In this document: positions 1 through 13,800 of the stretch, piece after piece
Layout of the letters: each line of letters starts with the position of its first letter
Numbering within the stretch: position 1 is the stretch's first letter
DNA from: Stercorarius parasiticus
Taxonomy: Eukaryota; Chordata; Aves; Charadriiformes; Stercorariidae
Assembly: GCA_013396915.1 (NCBI GenBank)
Contig: VWZL01001979.1
Span: 558,001 to 622,000 of the forward strand
Reading direction: 5' to 3'
Length of the DNA: 64,000 nt
Translations under genes and position numbers: made by a program
The notes under the pieces: generated by a model
Database searches by the model: none
Told to the model about the DNA's origin: nothing
The model's input: the letters and a program-made list of their open reading frames with translations, nothing else

Positions 1-3000
1 TCTTCCCTTCATACCACTGAGGAAGAGCCAGATAAAATCCATAAACTGATGTGCTCCTCCAGCTGGAAGTTATATGAAGACTTAAAACCGAGGAAAGCAA
101 ATAAAACTGTAGCAATCCAAAAAGATAGTTCTAATTTTGCTGGCATGCATGGAGGAATATAATGGGTATGTTGCAGCCTTATAACAAAATAAATAGCCTA
201 AGACAAAAAATGTACTTTGCTAAATCATAACGGAGACCAGCAAGGGACTGAAAAATATGGTAGGTTTGAAGTTTGGAAAAATATTTTTTTTACTTCTTAG
301 CATAAAAGAAGGAGGAGCCTTTCTTTCTTTCATTGAAAATTAAAGAGCATGTCGATTTCAGAACATGATCATTATCAACTTCTGCTTCCTATTCTCTGTA
401 AATTAATACTTTCAGGTTTGCATTTAACATGCTTGCAGATGGAAGGAAAAGCTTGGATATAAACATAGATAAAATATATATTTTATATCTAGATAAAATA
501 TAACAATGGGGACTATAAAATTTACTAATTGCACTGTTCTTGAACTGTGTGTGAATTTTTAATGGAACAAGACAGTATTTCCTGATAGAGACATGGGAGC
601 TTTCATTCTGCCTTCCATGAAACTGTTAGGACCCCTAAATGAGACATAGTCTCACAATATGTTTCTCACACACTCTGCTCTCTTCTGAAGCACTTAATAC
701 CAATTCTGCAATAACTGTGATTCTGTTATAGAAAGGCTACAATTGTAAAATCAATATCATAATAGAAAAGTTATTATAATAACTCTCTAGTTAGGATACT
801 ATAACGGAATCAAGCTCATAAGAGAGCTGAGAGGCCTGCTTAACGCTGTAATAGATAAATTACTGCCAAAGACTATCAGTGATAATGTATTAGCCAGAAC
901 TGTTGCTGAATATACTTCTCAGCTGTTTGTCTCCTGTTGCTAATGTTAAAATCTTTGATTTGTCCTGCCCCCAAATCAACTTTGCCTTCCTGCTCCCAGC
1001 TCCAGTAGTTACTTTGCCAGTAGGGAATGCAACAGAAAACCAGCTGATCCCCTTTCTCTGTTTCTGAACAACGTCAGAGTGTTCTCTGATAAAAAATATC
1101 CATTATACATGACTGTAAGTGTTGTACCTCAGATATGATAGAAAACGGGTGGAAGAGGGAAACATTTCTAAAATAGTAGCATGTTTGCAGGGACTAATAC
1201 ATCCAAGCAGAAGCAGTTATACCAGATAGGTACTTGGGTTAAATCTTGTATGAAAATAACATTACACCTGCAGTATGTGTAATTGGCAGCATGGTAAATA
1301 GCATTTCAACATTTAAGGTGAGATGTAATCGTAATTTGTACTATACAAGTCAGTGACACAACACTAGTGAAAGAAGACAGAAACAGAGGACTGGATTTTC
1401 AAAAGGGGACTGTCGTTCTGGGGTAATTAGAACATACTCACAAGCATATGCAGTAATAGATAACTATTATAACTGGCAAAAGCATATTTTATAAATCTAG
1501 ATGCTATTATTTTTTTCCCCATTTTACCTCAGTTAAAAAACATGCTCAGTGAGTCTCAGTAACTTCTAGGTTTTCTGTGTGGGCTTACACTGGAATCTCT
1601 TCAGTAATAACATAATCTGGTATAGATTTTTTTTTTCTTTAATCAAATCTTGAGCTTCCTCCAAACTAAGGTCAAAAGAGCTATGATATAAAAGTATATG
1701 GACTTTGAAGTTCATCATTTTATACCTTTTTAGGACTACAGGTAAAGCTCTGTGATTTTGGAAAATAGACATTCAATTTTCCCCTCCACAGAACAAGGAA
1801 CTTGGCTGAAAAAGGATGAAAATACTTCAGTTATCATATTTAGTAATTGGAACATTATTAGAAGTTCATAAGGATGTTATTTCGTATATGGAAGTCTTAT
1901 AAGTTTATTCAGTTTTCTTTTGAATTATAGGTGGACTGCTGGTACCTTCAAGCTGTTCATCTGAACATTTGTGAAAAGTCAAAGGTAGCAATTTCAGTGG
2001 CAGTAATTCCAATGAAATACTAGAATATATGGAAAGACCAGTGATGTACACTAGCTGTGGGGAAATCCTCTGTCAAGGCAATACTGATGGAGAGGAGTGC
2101 ATTAGTTTTGTCACTGTTAGGGTTACAGCAACAGCGTCAGAAGACGTACTTCTCCAGTGCTTTCCATGCATTGACTTTACCATGGAAATTGGATTTTCTA
2201 AAAATGTTTCTGCCCACAGGAAAACTAAGACATCGTTCACAGATCAGGCTTGTAGAGTTAACTTGCACAACCTGGACGGTCAGATATTTAAAGAAAAATC
2301 CAGATATGTACCACTGCCCAAGCATCATTGTTCTTAAAAGCTTTGGATGTCTTCCAGTATTCTATTGAAGCCAATGGAATGAGTTAAAACATTCTGTCCA
2401 AGTAGAAAAATACATGCTTTAAAAAAAAACAAACAAAACACAAGAAAAATACAAGAAACTATAATTATACAATAATACTTTAATAAAGTTCCTGATGACT
2501 TTTCATATTCATATAGGACTAATGTAAAAGTTTTTAAAATATAGTAGTACATATTCAGGATATCAAAAAGTTTGCAGTACATAAAAATAAGAAGCAGCTA
2601 TTCTTGCTTTCTAAGTGAAATGGAAAGAAAGCAAAATGTGAAGATTTTTCTGTTTTCTTTTTTAAAAGAAGAGGAAATAAAGGAGAAGAAAAAGGAAAAC
2701 GGAAAAATCAAAACTTTCTGGTCGTGATCTTGCATAGTCTTCTTGTCAAAATAAACAGAATAGTCAAGGAAATAAGGAAGAAAGAAAGATAAATATATGC
2801 AAACTAGTTTCTATAGATAGAATCCATTTCGAGCTTAATCTGGCAGGCTACCTTTTGTATGAATGCACCTGAATGTCCAAATCATGCTCTGAATTCCTTA
2901 ATTCTACATTCTATATAGTGGAGGTCTCCTGAACACATCCTGATCAACTGTTATATGTTCCTAATAGTGGTGCATAACCTATAAGTCAGATTTTGTGATG

Positions 3001-4735
3001 GCAGAATCAAACCATTACAATGTATTATGGAAATACAACTTCAGATTGCTTTCCAAGTAAATGACAGAATTCATAATATAGCATTTATGCTTTTGCACTG
3101 AGAATAACAGAAGAAGCAAGAAAGCCTGAAAATTTTCCAAAAATAAAACAGATATTCCTATATAACTTCTACCAATAATGTCATGTATTTACTTACTTAA
3201 TAAAGCAATTCTGTAATCTGTAATTAGTCCATACAAAGGTATTTGTTACAGTAACCTGAATATTTCCACAAAATTAGAAAACAGTTTAACTACCCATTAT
3301 GTTGGCTTACTGTGAATCTGTTAAAGGCTACATTTACAGCAGTTTAATACTAAATAAACAGATGGCATGAGACTGAGGCAGAGTTTTTATATGAAACTAA
3401 TTCTGCTTTTAGTTATACCATCATAAATCTAGGTAACATCAGTATAAGAATCTGATCTTGAAAGGCTGAGTAAACCAGTAAAGAAGTAAACAGTCTCAAA
3501 AAATCTTTCATTTCATCAAGAATCCTATAGATTCTAGACATCCAAGACCATTATTACCAAGAATATTATGTTTTCAGAGGATCTCAGTTAACATTTATGA
3601 ATCTTGCCAGCAGGGTTTAACTTCTCCATTGAGAGTAATAGACACTGCTAGCTACTTGAAGGATGACTACAGAAATGTTGACTTTCTGAAATTTTAATTA
3701 CTTACTTAAATATCTAAATGAATACCAAAGTCTTCTGAAAATCTGGCTCCTTGTGAAACAAGTACTTAAGAGACCAGTATTTCTAACCATGTACTGGAAA
3801 TGATTTCACGTCTTTCTGAGCAGAGACAATTCTGGTACTGCAATACTCATTTACTTGGTTTTATACTAGATTTTATTCAGCAGAACATAAATTAAAACTA
3901 ATAAAAATGGCAAACTAAAATTTGACCATTAACTAAAATAATAAGAACAAACATTAGAGCTCACTCCTTTCTCATGAATGATGAATTTAATGCAACCATC
4001 TTGCCTAAAGGGGAAAAGCCCTGCTGTCTCAACATACCGAGAAAATTGCCTTTTAATGATTATTCTGGAGTCCTAAGTATGTATCATTATACTGAACTGC
4101 AGGAGGAAAAATGTGTTTATATTTAATTTATAAATCAACAAGCGCCTTTAATAGAGATTATCACTTGAACTTAAGAACACCACACAATTTGTTATTTTAA
4201 ATTATTTTAGCAGTGAGTGTTTAAAATTAACCCCCCAAAATTTTGATGAAAAAGGTCACAATAAAGCTTCCGTTTTAAGTGTATTTCCTTTAAAAGCATC
4301 AACAGAAATAATCACACACAATTTATGGATTCCAAGATAACTGTAAATTTTTTTCTGAGAATGAAAAAAGAAATTAGACAATGCCATGACCAATCAAACT
4401 AGAGAGAAAAATATCTAGAAAAGCAACTGATCTTTGCGATGGCAGCTTAATGGGCATATGCCTCTCATTTTATAAATAATTTTATTCTGTTAACAAACTG
4501 TTATTAAAGTATCCATTTTGATTAATAAAGAAACACTCCTAGTAGATGTATAAACAAAGTTTACTTCACATTACTTGCAGCGTAAGGCATAATTGGCTGG
4601 TCACTTTAAAAGCTTTGCTTGAAAACACGAAGGACTAACAATGCTGTAGGAAGAGTGAAATGAGTTCAGACTATTGACAGAAATGCTTTCTAAAGTTAAT
4701 TATATTTCCTTTCCCCTTTCCTTGGCGTTCATTAC
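1..4735 (-). other. EYS intron downstream of the last visible exon
   Basis: AT-rich sequence without a recognisable exon or repeat family. A stretch at 2029-2368 is open in two plus frames (102 and 103 codons) but shows no family signature. The exon that follows 4736-4849 in the transcript is not here. Confidence 0.6.
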
Positions 4736-4849
4736 CTTTAAACGGAGCCACACATTGGCAGAAGTAATTACCAGGTTGGTCAATGCAGGTGGCTCCATTC
4801 TTGCAGGGAAATGAAGCACACTCGTCTATATCTGTTTCACATCTTGCAC
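4736..4849 (-). CDS. EYS: EYS EGF-like exon 7 of 7 in window (best match to human EYS)
   Basis: 114 bp, 38 codons, phase 1-1, acceptor cgtcttttcaaag, donor gtaatg. It gives GARC (sixth cysteine of the previous EGF) and then DIDEC, FPC, ATC, YFC and QC. The core [18 protein letters not shown] followed by APFK is nearly the same as the human EYS segment I remember and is the main ground for naming the gene. It is a calcium-binding EGF (DIDEC, D...Y) with both the O-glucose motif (CASFPC) and the O-fucose motif (CKNGATC). The next exon, which must hold cysteine 6 of this domain, was not found between here and position 1. Confidence 0.9.
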
Positions 4850-7800
4850 CTTTGAAAAGACGAAAGATTTGAACATTTACTAAGACAATCAGGTGCCAAT
4901 TTCTAATTAATTTGCACCATAAGAATCTCAAGCAACTTGTGAGGAGAAACTAACATAAATCAGCCAAAGAGCAAGCCACACATACTAATGTCAGCATTCA
5001 TTTAATTCTATCACCACAATACGTAACGACTTATTTCTGAGTTGCTAAATGGTAACTAATCTTCCCTGTATGTGGAAGCTTTGAAGGCCTTTTTAAATGC
5101 AGACTAATTTATCTTGTGCTATTTAGTTTACAGATGGAGTCAGTGTTCCAGTTTGTTGGAATGCAAATGAAACATTAGACCAGGGCAGATAAAGAGAAAT
5201 GAGAAGGAAACAGGAGCAAATTAGTCAATGATGTCTTAATGGATGCTTTGTGGACTACCTCGCTGTGGAAAACAAGGTTTACTATGAATACAACTCACCA
5301 GTAAAGCCAGGTAGACAAATGCATTCATAGCCACCAATAAGGTCTGCACATGATGCATTATGAAGACAAGGAGAAGAGTGACATTCATTTATATTTGCTT
5401 CACAAGTTGTGCCTATGAACATACAATCAAGCAAAGGGGAGAGACATTACTACGTAGCACATATAGTTAAATACCAACATTTATTTTAATTAAATGTAGC
5501 TCACTTACTGGAAACTATTTGACACCCTTTTTATATTCAAATTTGGGCATCTATGACAGTATGTTGATATTTTTAATATTTAAGCTATTCACTAATTTTC
5601 CCAAAAGATTAAAAGTACAGTCATTGAATAGATTCCTAAGGCTTAAAGCAGACAATTTTCTTATTATATGAATATAGAAGAATAGTTAGCATATTACATT
5701 AAATATACCAGGTTGCCTTACAATGACAGGAGAGGAAATATTCCATGTGTTCACGATAAGGCAAAAGATGTACTCTCAGAAAACGGAAAAATAACAACCC
5801 TGATGTAGAAAAGAACACAACTTATTCAAGCCTAGACTGTGGCTAAAATAACCAAATAGCTACTTAAAGTATTAAAAATATTCTATCGATAATATTTCTG
5901 AGTGAAATTAATTTTTTATCAATTGAAGAATGAATGAAAAATTACATCAATTGTGAGGTTTGGGAAGTTCAAAGAATTTTAATAAATAAAAATGCAAGTG
6001 ATAATTGTTCTGAATATAACTAGCAGTTGAAAAGTAATATTTTGCTTTGTGACATTTGAATTATAGATTGCTTTGTATTTCAATGATTAAAAATCCATGA
6101 TGTTTAAAAAATGATGCACTACAAAGAAAATGGATGCACTTTAAATTCCTAATCTGAGCTGAAAGCAAAGAATAGCTGCAGATATTAATGCATCCACTTG
6201 TCAAAGTGATTACATTTTTCATATAAATTGTACAAGTATGCCAAGAACAAAACCTTTCCCATACAGGTTTTTTTCTCTGATTCCATTATATTAAATCTGC
6301 CAAGTTTAAAAAGCTTACAGAAAACCATATATGCTATTTGCAAAATTTCACTGAACCCCACTGATCCATTTTCAACAGCTAAGCCACCAGCCAGCAGAAA
6401 ACACCTAGTTCCATGCTGTCATGAAAACAAAGTAGATAACTTTAGTCAAGATGCACTTATGCTGAATTTACATGTTTATAACTTCAGATGACACTAAAAC
6501 AAGTATACATGCATCTTATCCGATATGTTGAACAATTGGTGTACCACTCAAAGTAGATTTACGAAGTTAGAGTTCTAGGGATTTTTTAATACCTTGAAAT
6601 CCATGCTGACAGATGCAATTGAAGGCATTCAGATGATCAACACAAGTAGCTCCATTGTGACACGGGTCACTAAGACACTCATCCACCTCAATCTCACAGT
6701 TATTACCTGGAAACAAGTGAAGGATTCATTTCATTAGGAACATGCCGCTGGTGAGTCACCAGTGCAAGCAGCAACAACAAAATGAAATAACTGAGGTTAG
6801 GTACAGGGAACTTTTAACACTGAGCCAGAAATTGTCTTTGGGGAATTCATTTCTTCTTGATTAAAGGCAAAAGTGAAATGTATATATAACATATACTATT
6901 TAACAAAGATCTGTTGGGAATTTTATAAATTTGTTTATAGATGTACTCAAAAATTTGCGTCTTTTCATATCTTAAGGGCAGTAAAGTTTGAGTTTTCCTG
7001 AAGCATCACAAAAGGTTTGTTGGGAAAGGTTTTCATTATGGAAAAATGTTTTAATAATTCTTTTTGGAAACGAATAATAAAAAAGTTAGATATTGCCATA
7101 TATTTTTAAATATGTGGCATATTAATATTTTTTCTGGCCTTTGAAGCAGAACAAAGCTCAAAAAGTATTTATTCACATTTTGTATATGAATTATCCAAAC
7201 AGATGATAAGGGCCTCAAATTTATTATTACTTGTACCTAAAAGGTAGGTAAAAAGTTCCTGATTGTTTCAGAAGGGTTTTGAGGGTTTTTTTTGGCCACC
7301 GAAAAAGTATAAACTAAAAATACTAATCTGGTATTACATAAATATAAGAATTTAAACAAACATTTCAATAAAATAAGGCTTCACCAAGAATTACCACAAG
7401 TAACATCAAACAAATTTACTTCATATTTTGCTAATAATAATAAAATAGATCAACCACAGAAACAAGAAACAGCATTTCATTATATTACAGACATAAATAC
7501 TACAGCTATTAAATTACAGATTATTTCATCCAAATAAATGCCTACATTAGAACACAGAGCAACAATTTAAGAGAGGTATGGAGTCTACTCAAGATCTGGA
7601 TTCCTCTGGTTGCCTGTGTCCTGCTTGACTATTGAGACAGACTCTAAAGTTATCCTATTCCTGCTTTAGGAGCCCCGTCAAAGTCCCTGCAGTTAGACAG
7701 GACGGATCTGGGCTGCAGAGCTGACCTGCCACTCAGGGAATTCCTACTGCGCTTGACTATTTCATCGTACAGATGATCAAAACGATCTGAATCTGTATCT

Positions 7801-10800
7801 AGAAAGGTTCTTTTTTTTTTTTTTTTTTTTAACACTGCAATCTGGAATTACCATGACAGTATGCTGACATAACCAAAATAATTTTAATCTTATCAGACTG
7901 TGACTAATGGCAATGACCTGCAGGGTAGGTTTAAGCATGAGCAGTTAAACCTGCCCGGGATCTTGGATGTATATTTGGCAATTGAGGCCCTTATTATTGC
8001 AGCCTTATTGTTACAGGAAGCACAAAGCAGATAAATTAAGGCCAACTTGCATATGGCTAGGAGTTGCAATCACATCAGTGTAAGACAGACACCCTGTCTA
8101 AAATAGTATAAAGTAAAAGTTATTGGAGTGGAAATAGCCCCTTGTAGTCAGTATTTTTTACAGCTGAATACTCGTATACAGCCAAGTACTTTTGTGTGCC
8201 AGGAAACAAAAGTTGCTTCTGTTTGAATCAGAGGCACACTGCTAAATTATTGCTACTTTTGAATAACCTTCTTTTCTGTGGTTTAGGACTGACTTAAACA
8301 TGGTAGACAAACATGTTCAACAACACTCGTTTGAACCCACCTATAAAACCAGGTGCACAGAAACAAAGATAGCCACCCAATGTGTCTTTACAGATGCTGG
8401 AGGCTCCACACGGTTGTGACAGGCAGGCAGCAACATCTGCTTCGCAAAACTGACCAGTAAAACCTAATGAAAAATAGAGTAACAGAAGACATAAAAACTT
8501 TATTATCCCATTTAGTCTGAGAAAACAGAAAAGTGAGAGACCAATTTTGCTAAGTACTTTTGTGTTCTTTACTTGTATTTCAAAATTTTATTTAGAATTG
8601 AGTAAAATATTCTGGTTTCTTTGAAAGTTTCGGTTTCATATACAACGCAATTCTAAATGGAACAAAAGAACTGTATGATAAAGCCATACTTGCAATAATA
8701 TCAAAAATCATTCAAGATACAATGGGTCTTCAAGACCACCTGATAGAATGTCAATTTCCTCAAGTGGTTTTATGCAGATATGCCCATTTTTATCGCAACA
8801 TCAGTAAGCACACTGTTGATGAAAGCCTGCTCATTTTTAGTGTGGTGTTCTGTACACCAAACTAAGAAGACACCCTGTGTTTCCAAGCCAAAAAAGAAAA
8901 TGTCCCAATACATTCTGTTATAAAGTGGATATTACAAGATCTGACATGTTTGGCAGCTTATTGGTACTAATTTTTTGAACCACTTAATTTATAGTTAATA
9001 ACATAATCTTGTGAAACACTGAGGACCCGTGTTTCCTTTTGAGAGGTACATATGCACGAAATTTAAAAAAGAAATTCAAAGATAAAACATGAATCTACAT
9101 TTTATACTTAAGGTATATTGGCCATGGTATTGTAGTTTCTGAAGCCATCACCCAGCAAGAAAATCACATGGTTCATTGATGACAGCACCTCTATTTTAGA
9201 ACATACACAATAAATAGTTGCAAGTAAATATTCTTTGTTTCACTGTAAAAGAGTTGTTTTCAAACCCAATAAATATTTTTAATTAATTGATATAAAGCAA
9301 TTAAAAAATCAATCATTGTGTGTGGAGCTAGCATCCAAGTGCTGAATATAAATGCTAGGATTCAAACTTTAGACATTTTTTTTGTAGATTTTGTCATTAA
9401 AAATCAGTGAGTTAAAGTATAAGAAGTATAGTTGTCTGTTCTCCTATTAACTGAGCACTTTAAAAGTTTCTAAAGATTTTTTAGATTCTTGCAAAAATTA
9501 CGTTCCAACAAAGATCAAAAGAGACAGGACCAATTTATTATAATTTAACAATTACAGAACGAAAAGCCACTAAAGACTTAAATCAGAGATTTGGTTCAGT
9601 GAGCTAAATGTAATTAATTCAAATGTCTTATAAACTTGGATACCAAGTCTGGCTGAAGATCTGAACTTCACATTTCACTTTAAAAAAGATTTATAAAGGA
9701 ATGCAATGTTTCAGTAGCATCGGTATTGCCAGAACAGATTCCAGTGTGCCATCAAGTTGCCCCATATCTGACCTTGTGTTCATCAATGTTTTACATAACA
9801 AGGAGAAAAAGGAAGAATCTCTGGTCAAAGATGTTCAAACAGATCTGTACTCCTACAGTGTACTGTGATAGCTTTAAAAACTAAACATAACCCTGTCTTT
9901 ATAGCACTTATTAAGTGCAGATCCAGAGTGATAAATTACTACCAAATTTTAAATGTTCAGTCTTGCTTGGGCCTAGTTTAGCGTAGTCTTCAAATCAAAG
10001 GAAATGTAAACCAAGTCTTCAGGGCATGACTGAAGAGCCTCTGATCTGGAAGATGTTTTAGTTTTTGAACACCTGGTTAGATGAGGTAAAACAGCAACTT
10101 CTGACCATTAGGCTAAATTGCTGAAACACACTGTGCTTTAGAAATCCTGGCTTGTATAACAAGCCTTCGAGGAATAAATACAAGACAATGCATATTAAAA
10201 TGGCCCTACACATGCAGTCACTTTGGTTTCTAAACCAGTAGATGCAGAAAGGTATCTCCAAGCTATGTTTCTCTTCCCTCCCAAACACCAAACACCAGCT
10301 GTGCAACCTGCTCACACAGCTGAAGTTTTCCTCCCTGTTGATTGCTATTAAAAATTTAAGCATCTCTCTCATTTTTGCCTTCATAAATAGCTTTTAACAT
10401 CTGCTTACTGAAATACTACATAAAACTAATATAAGAAATTATGATAAAGAAGTAAAATGGAAACATTAGTCAATGTTGGTAACAGTTATACACAGATATA
10501 TGTGTGGTTATGTGACTGTCATTCAAGTGGTGATACTGAATATTGAAAAGCCAACAAGATTTTTTCGTTTGACAAACTAAAAATAAATATTCATAATCAT
10601 TTTATACATTAGAAAGATCTTAACCTATGTATGCTTTTATTTCTGTGTTTTGAATTAATTATCAAGGTATTGCAGCATTGACCAATATATCTGAAGTTAT
10701 TATACTAAGTTGAAGAATAAAGAGTGGTGGTTTCAGGGCCAAATTTCAATATTAAACATCTGGTTTTGTATAAAGTTGCTCATAAAAACAGAGTCAGCAG

Positions 10801-13800
10801 CAGTACTTGATAATATACTATTTCCTATAACAAGAAATGAGCAAGTGTTGGTTTATTTTTCTGCAACAGACACTCAAAAGATACTTTATGAATTTAGATA
10901 GTGGAAATTTAGAAGCAGAGTATTTAAAATATCTTTTTTTCAGAAATGCCGCATTTACATTCTTCAGACATTTCTTTCTGACAAACTCAAATGCCTCATG
11001 ACAAAAGTGACTTTTGCTAGTCAGTTCGTGACACTTAAAGTCTCCAGGGAGATCATTGTGTTGTGATCCATTCTGACATAGTCCAGCCACACAGTGATTT
11101 ATGGTAATTTCACTACATGGCTCCTTATATTCTGGATGGCAGGTACATCTGAAGCTATTAACTGGAATCTCAAATTAAGGGTTATTGTCAGGGCCAGCAG
11201 GATTTGATGTGCATTCATTCATTCTTATTGAACAAATATTACTTCTGGGGAAAAAGCTATATGGTTCCTGTTAAACTGGAAAAAAACTTAAACAGACTGA
11301 AAGAAACAAATTTCAGAATTTAATAAATTAATTTAAAACCTAGACAACATTTTCACTGTCATTAAGATACATACATACTAACAGTTGCTAATTTCTCCTT
11401 ATTTGCACTGGATGTGATAATAATAACAACATACAAGCCATTTTGTTAATCTGTTTTTTGAGATAGATTGTTACTATTTTTGTCACCCAACACCTATCAT
11501 AATGAAATCCTACGTGGATCCTACCCCCTTGTTCGGATGCTCTAGAATTCAAAATATAAAAATTGTACTTATTGCAAAAATTATACAAAATGTAAAAATT
11601 GAAAAAAATTTCAACTAATAATAGCATAGTTGAACAAAATAGAAAAAGGGTAATAAAGAGGAAAAATTGTCACCTTTGGATGGAAGACGGGGTAAAAAAA
11701 ATTGCTGCTGTTGCCTCAGACAATACAACAGGAAAGCGTTTTATTGTGACCATGTGCTCTAATAAATACATTTGATTGTTGTATTGAAGTAACCAGTCAC
11801 AACTATAAAAGACACAGTGGAAGGTGCAATTTTCTCTGTTGTATCCTTGTATATCGGGGTTCCTGGAACTCAGAGATCATAATGCACTAATTCTCAGTAA
11901 AAACAATTTGAACTTCAGTAATTAGATTAGAATAACAGAACAACTCACCTAAAGTTTTTAAAACTTCATATTCTAAAATTAAAGAGACTGAGAAACGATG
12001 CACATGTGATTTTAGGAAAGCTTTTGTGTTTTCTGAAAATTACTCATTTTCACAAGCCAACTTCCTGATGTAATAACGGCCACAGTCACCAAAATGGTAC
12101 TCTGTTCCTGTGAGAAATTCAGTTGTTATTTTATTTCCCAGACTAGCTGAGGGACAAGTCAAAACTTTTGTTTAAGTACACGTAATCTAAAAGAAAGGTA
12201 AAACATGTTATAAGAATGTGCTATTATAAGTATTTAGGGTGTTTGTACTTCAGTTTCTTACCTACATATTCCATTACTGAAATAAATAGATAAATATTCT
12301 AAGGCAAATAATTTCAACAGATTTACAATTGTCAGTCATTTAGGTTTGAGGTGAAGTGTTTCAACAGCTTTAAATCTTTTGCAAAGTTTTCTCAACTAAG
12401 TAGTAAGTGAAAAAAATAGATCTCCTAGGCCGTAAAACAGTTTTTATCTCATCATGTCACATTTCTGATGAAATAACATTTCATTGGATATTCCTCAAAA
12501 AGCTCTACTGGCAGCTGAAAAGTCATCATTACAACTTGCTTTGAATTTTAAATTATGATTTTCTGACAGGAATACTGAAAAAATTATTTTTTCAGCAAAA
12601 ACCTGTGTACCTCATTTAAGCTTAATTTAGTCTGGAGAGGAATCTTAAGTAGCCTTAAGTAGTCCACCTTCTGCTTACCACTCACTCACTTTGGTATCAA
12701 CAAATACGCATACATTTTAAAATATTCTTGACACCACAGAAGTTCTGCCTCAGTCATATTAGGTTGTTTACTGTAAACATTAATGTGACAATGATGGCAA
12801 GTTGGTGTACCTGTCACAGGCAACAAAAGGAGATTTCATCTAGGCTACAGAAAATATCTTTTTGCCAAGATGGATTTACTCTGAGACCGGGACCAAATGA
12901 AGTTCAGTCGGCCTAGCCCAATGCTGATTCAGGTAGTTCCCAGTGGACAAACCTCACAGGTAGACCTTGCAGAGCTAGAAGCATACCATATATGAGCCTG
13001 AATCCACATGCCTTTCTGGCCCTCCTCTAGGCTTTTCCCAAGCAATTACTGCTGTCCAAATTGCCTTAGTCACCTCTGTGCTAGGGCAGAAATTCTTGAC
13101 ACAGGCACAGTAATTTCACTTCACTGATATATTTGCAAGTGCTGCTCAACCTGGAGATTTGTTTTACCTACACATGCTTCAGTTGTGCTCCTACACAGGA
13201 GAGTTAAAGGGCATTATTATTTCCATTTCATGAATGCAGTCCATCAGACTGATATTACTGGTTAGTATGAACTCTGTGTACCTGAATGTAAGTTGCCGGC
13301 ATATTTACAAATTAAGAAGTTTTCAGATTAAACTGAGATCTCTAACAGTAACAATCCGTTCTTTAACAGTTTGGTCACTACATACTGAATACTAGTGTTT
13401 TTCTGATAATAATCTTCATTCACCAGTGAACTCTAGCAACGGGTAATAATGACTTTTTTCTATGTTTCATGATCAAAATCTGAATACCTACAGCTCCATC
13501 CAGAGGCACAAATCCTTTAGAGCAATAAATATTAATAGGCTTTGGGAGATAGGTAACGGTTAGCAACACACACATTCAGTCATGTCATGTGGTGACTCTG
13601 GCAGGACTACATCCTAACACCATATTTTAAAATATTGTGTTCAGCTAGGTTTAGTTTAATAATTTTAATCAACTTTTATTATTCATAAAGGGACTATAAC
13701 AGCAAGGCAGGCAGACCACAAGCTCACTGACAAGAAATACAGTCACACAGTACCCAAATGAGAAGAGATGAGCAGGTCTAATGCTGGTAGCCAGGGTCTG

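Larger units (their letters stand above)
5413..8340 (-). other. Short EYS introns, no other content seen
   Basis: Introns of 1180 bp (5413-6592) and 1634 bp (6707-8340) around exon 6593-6706. They are AT-rich with poly-T and poly-A tracts. Apart from the patch at 7570-7831 nothing recognisable was found. Confidence 0.6.

Noticed and set aside
2029..2368. Two overlapping plus-strand open frames of about 102 codons
   Set aside because: Both frames and part of the minus strand are open at once, no family motif is seen, and no splice or promoter context supports a gene.
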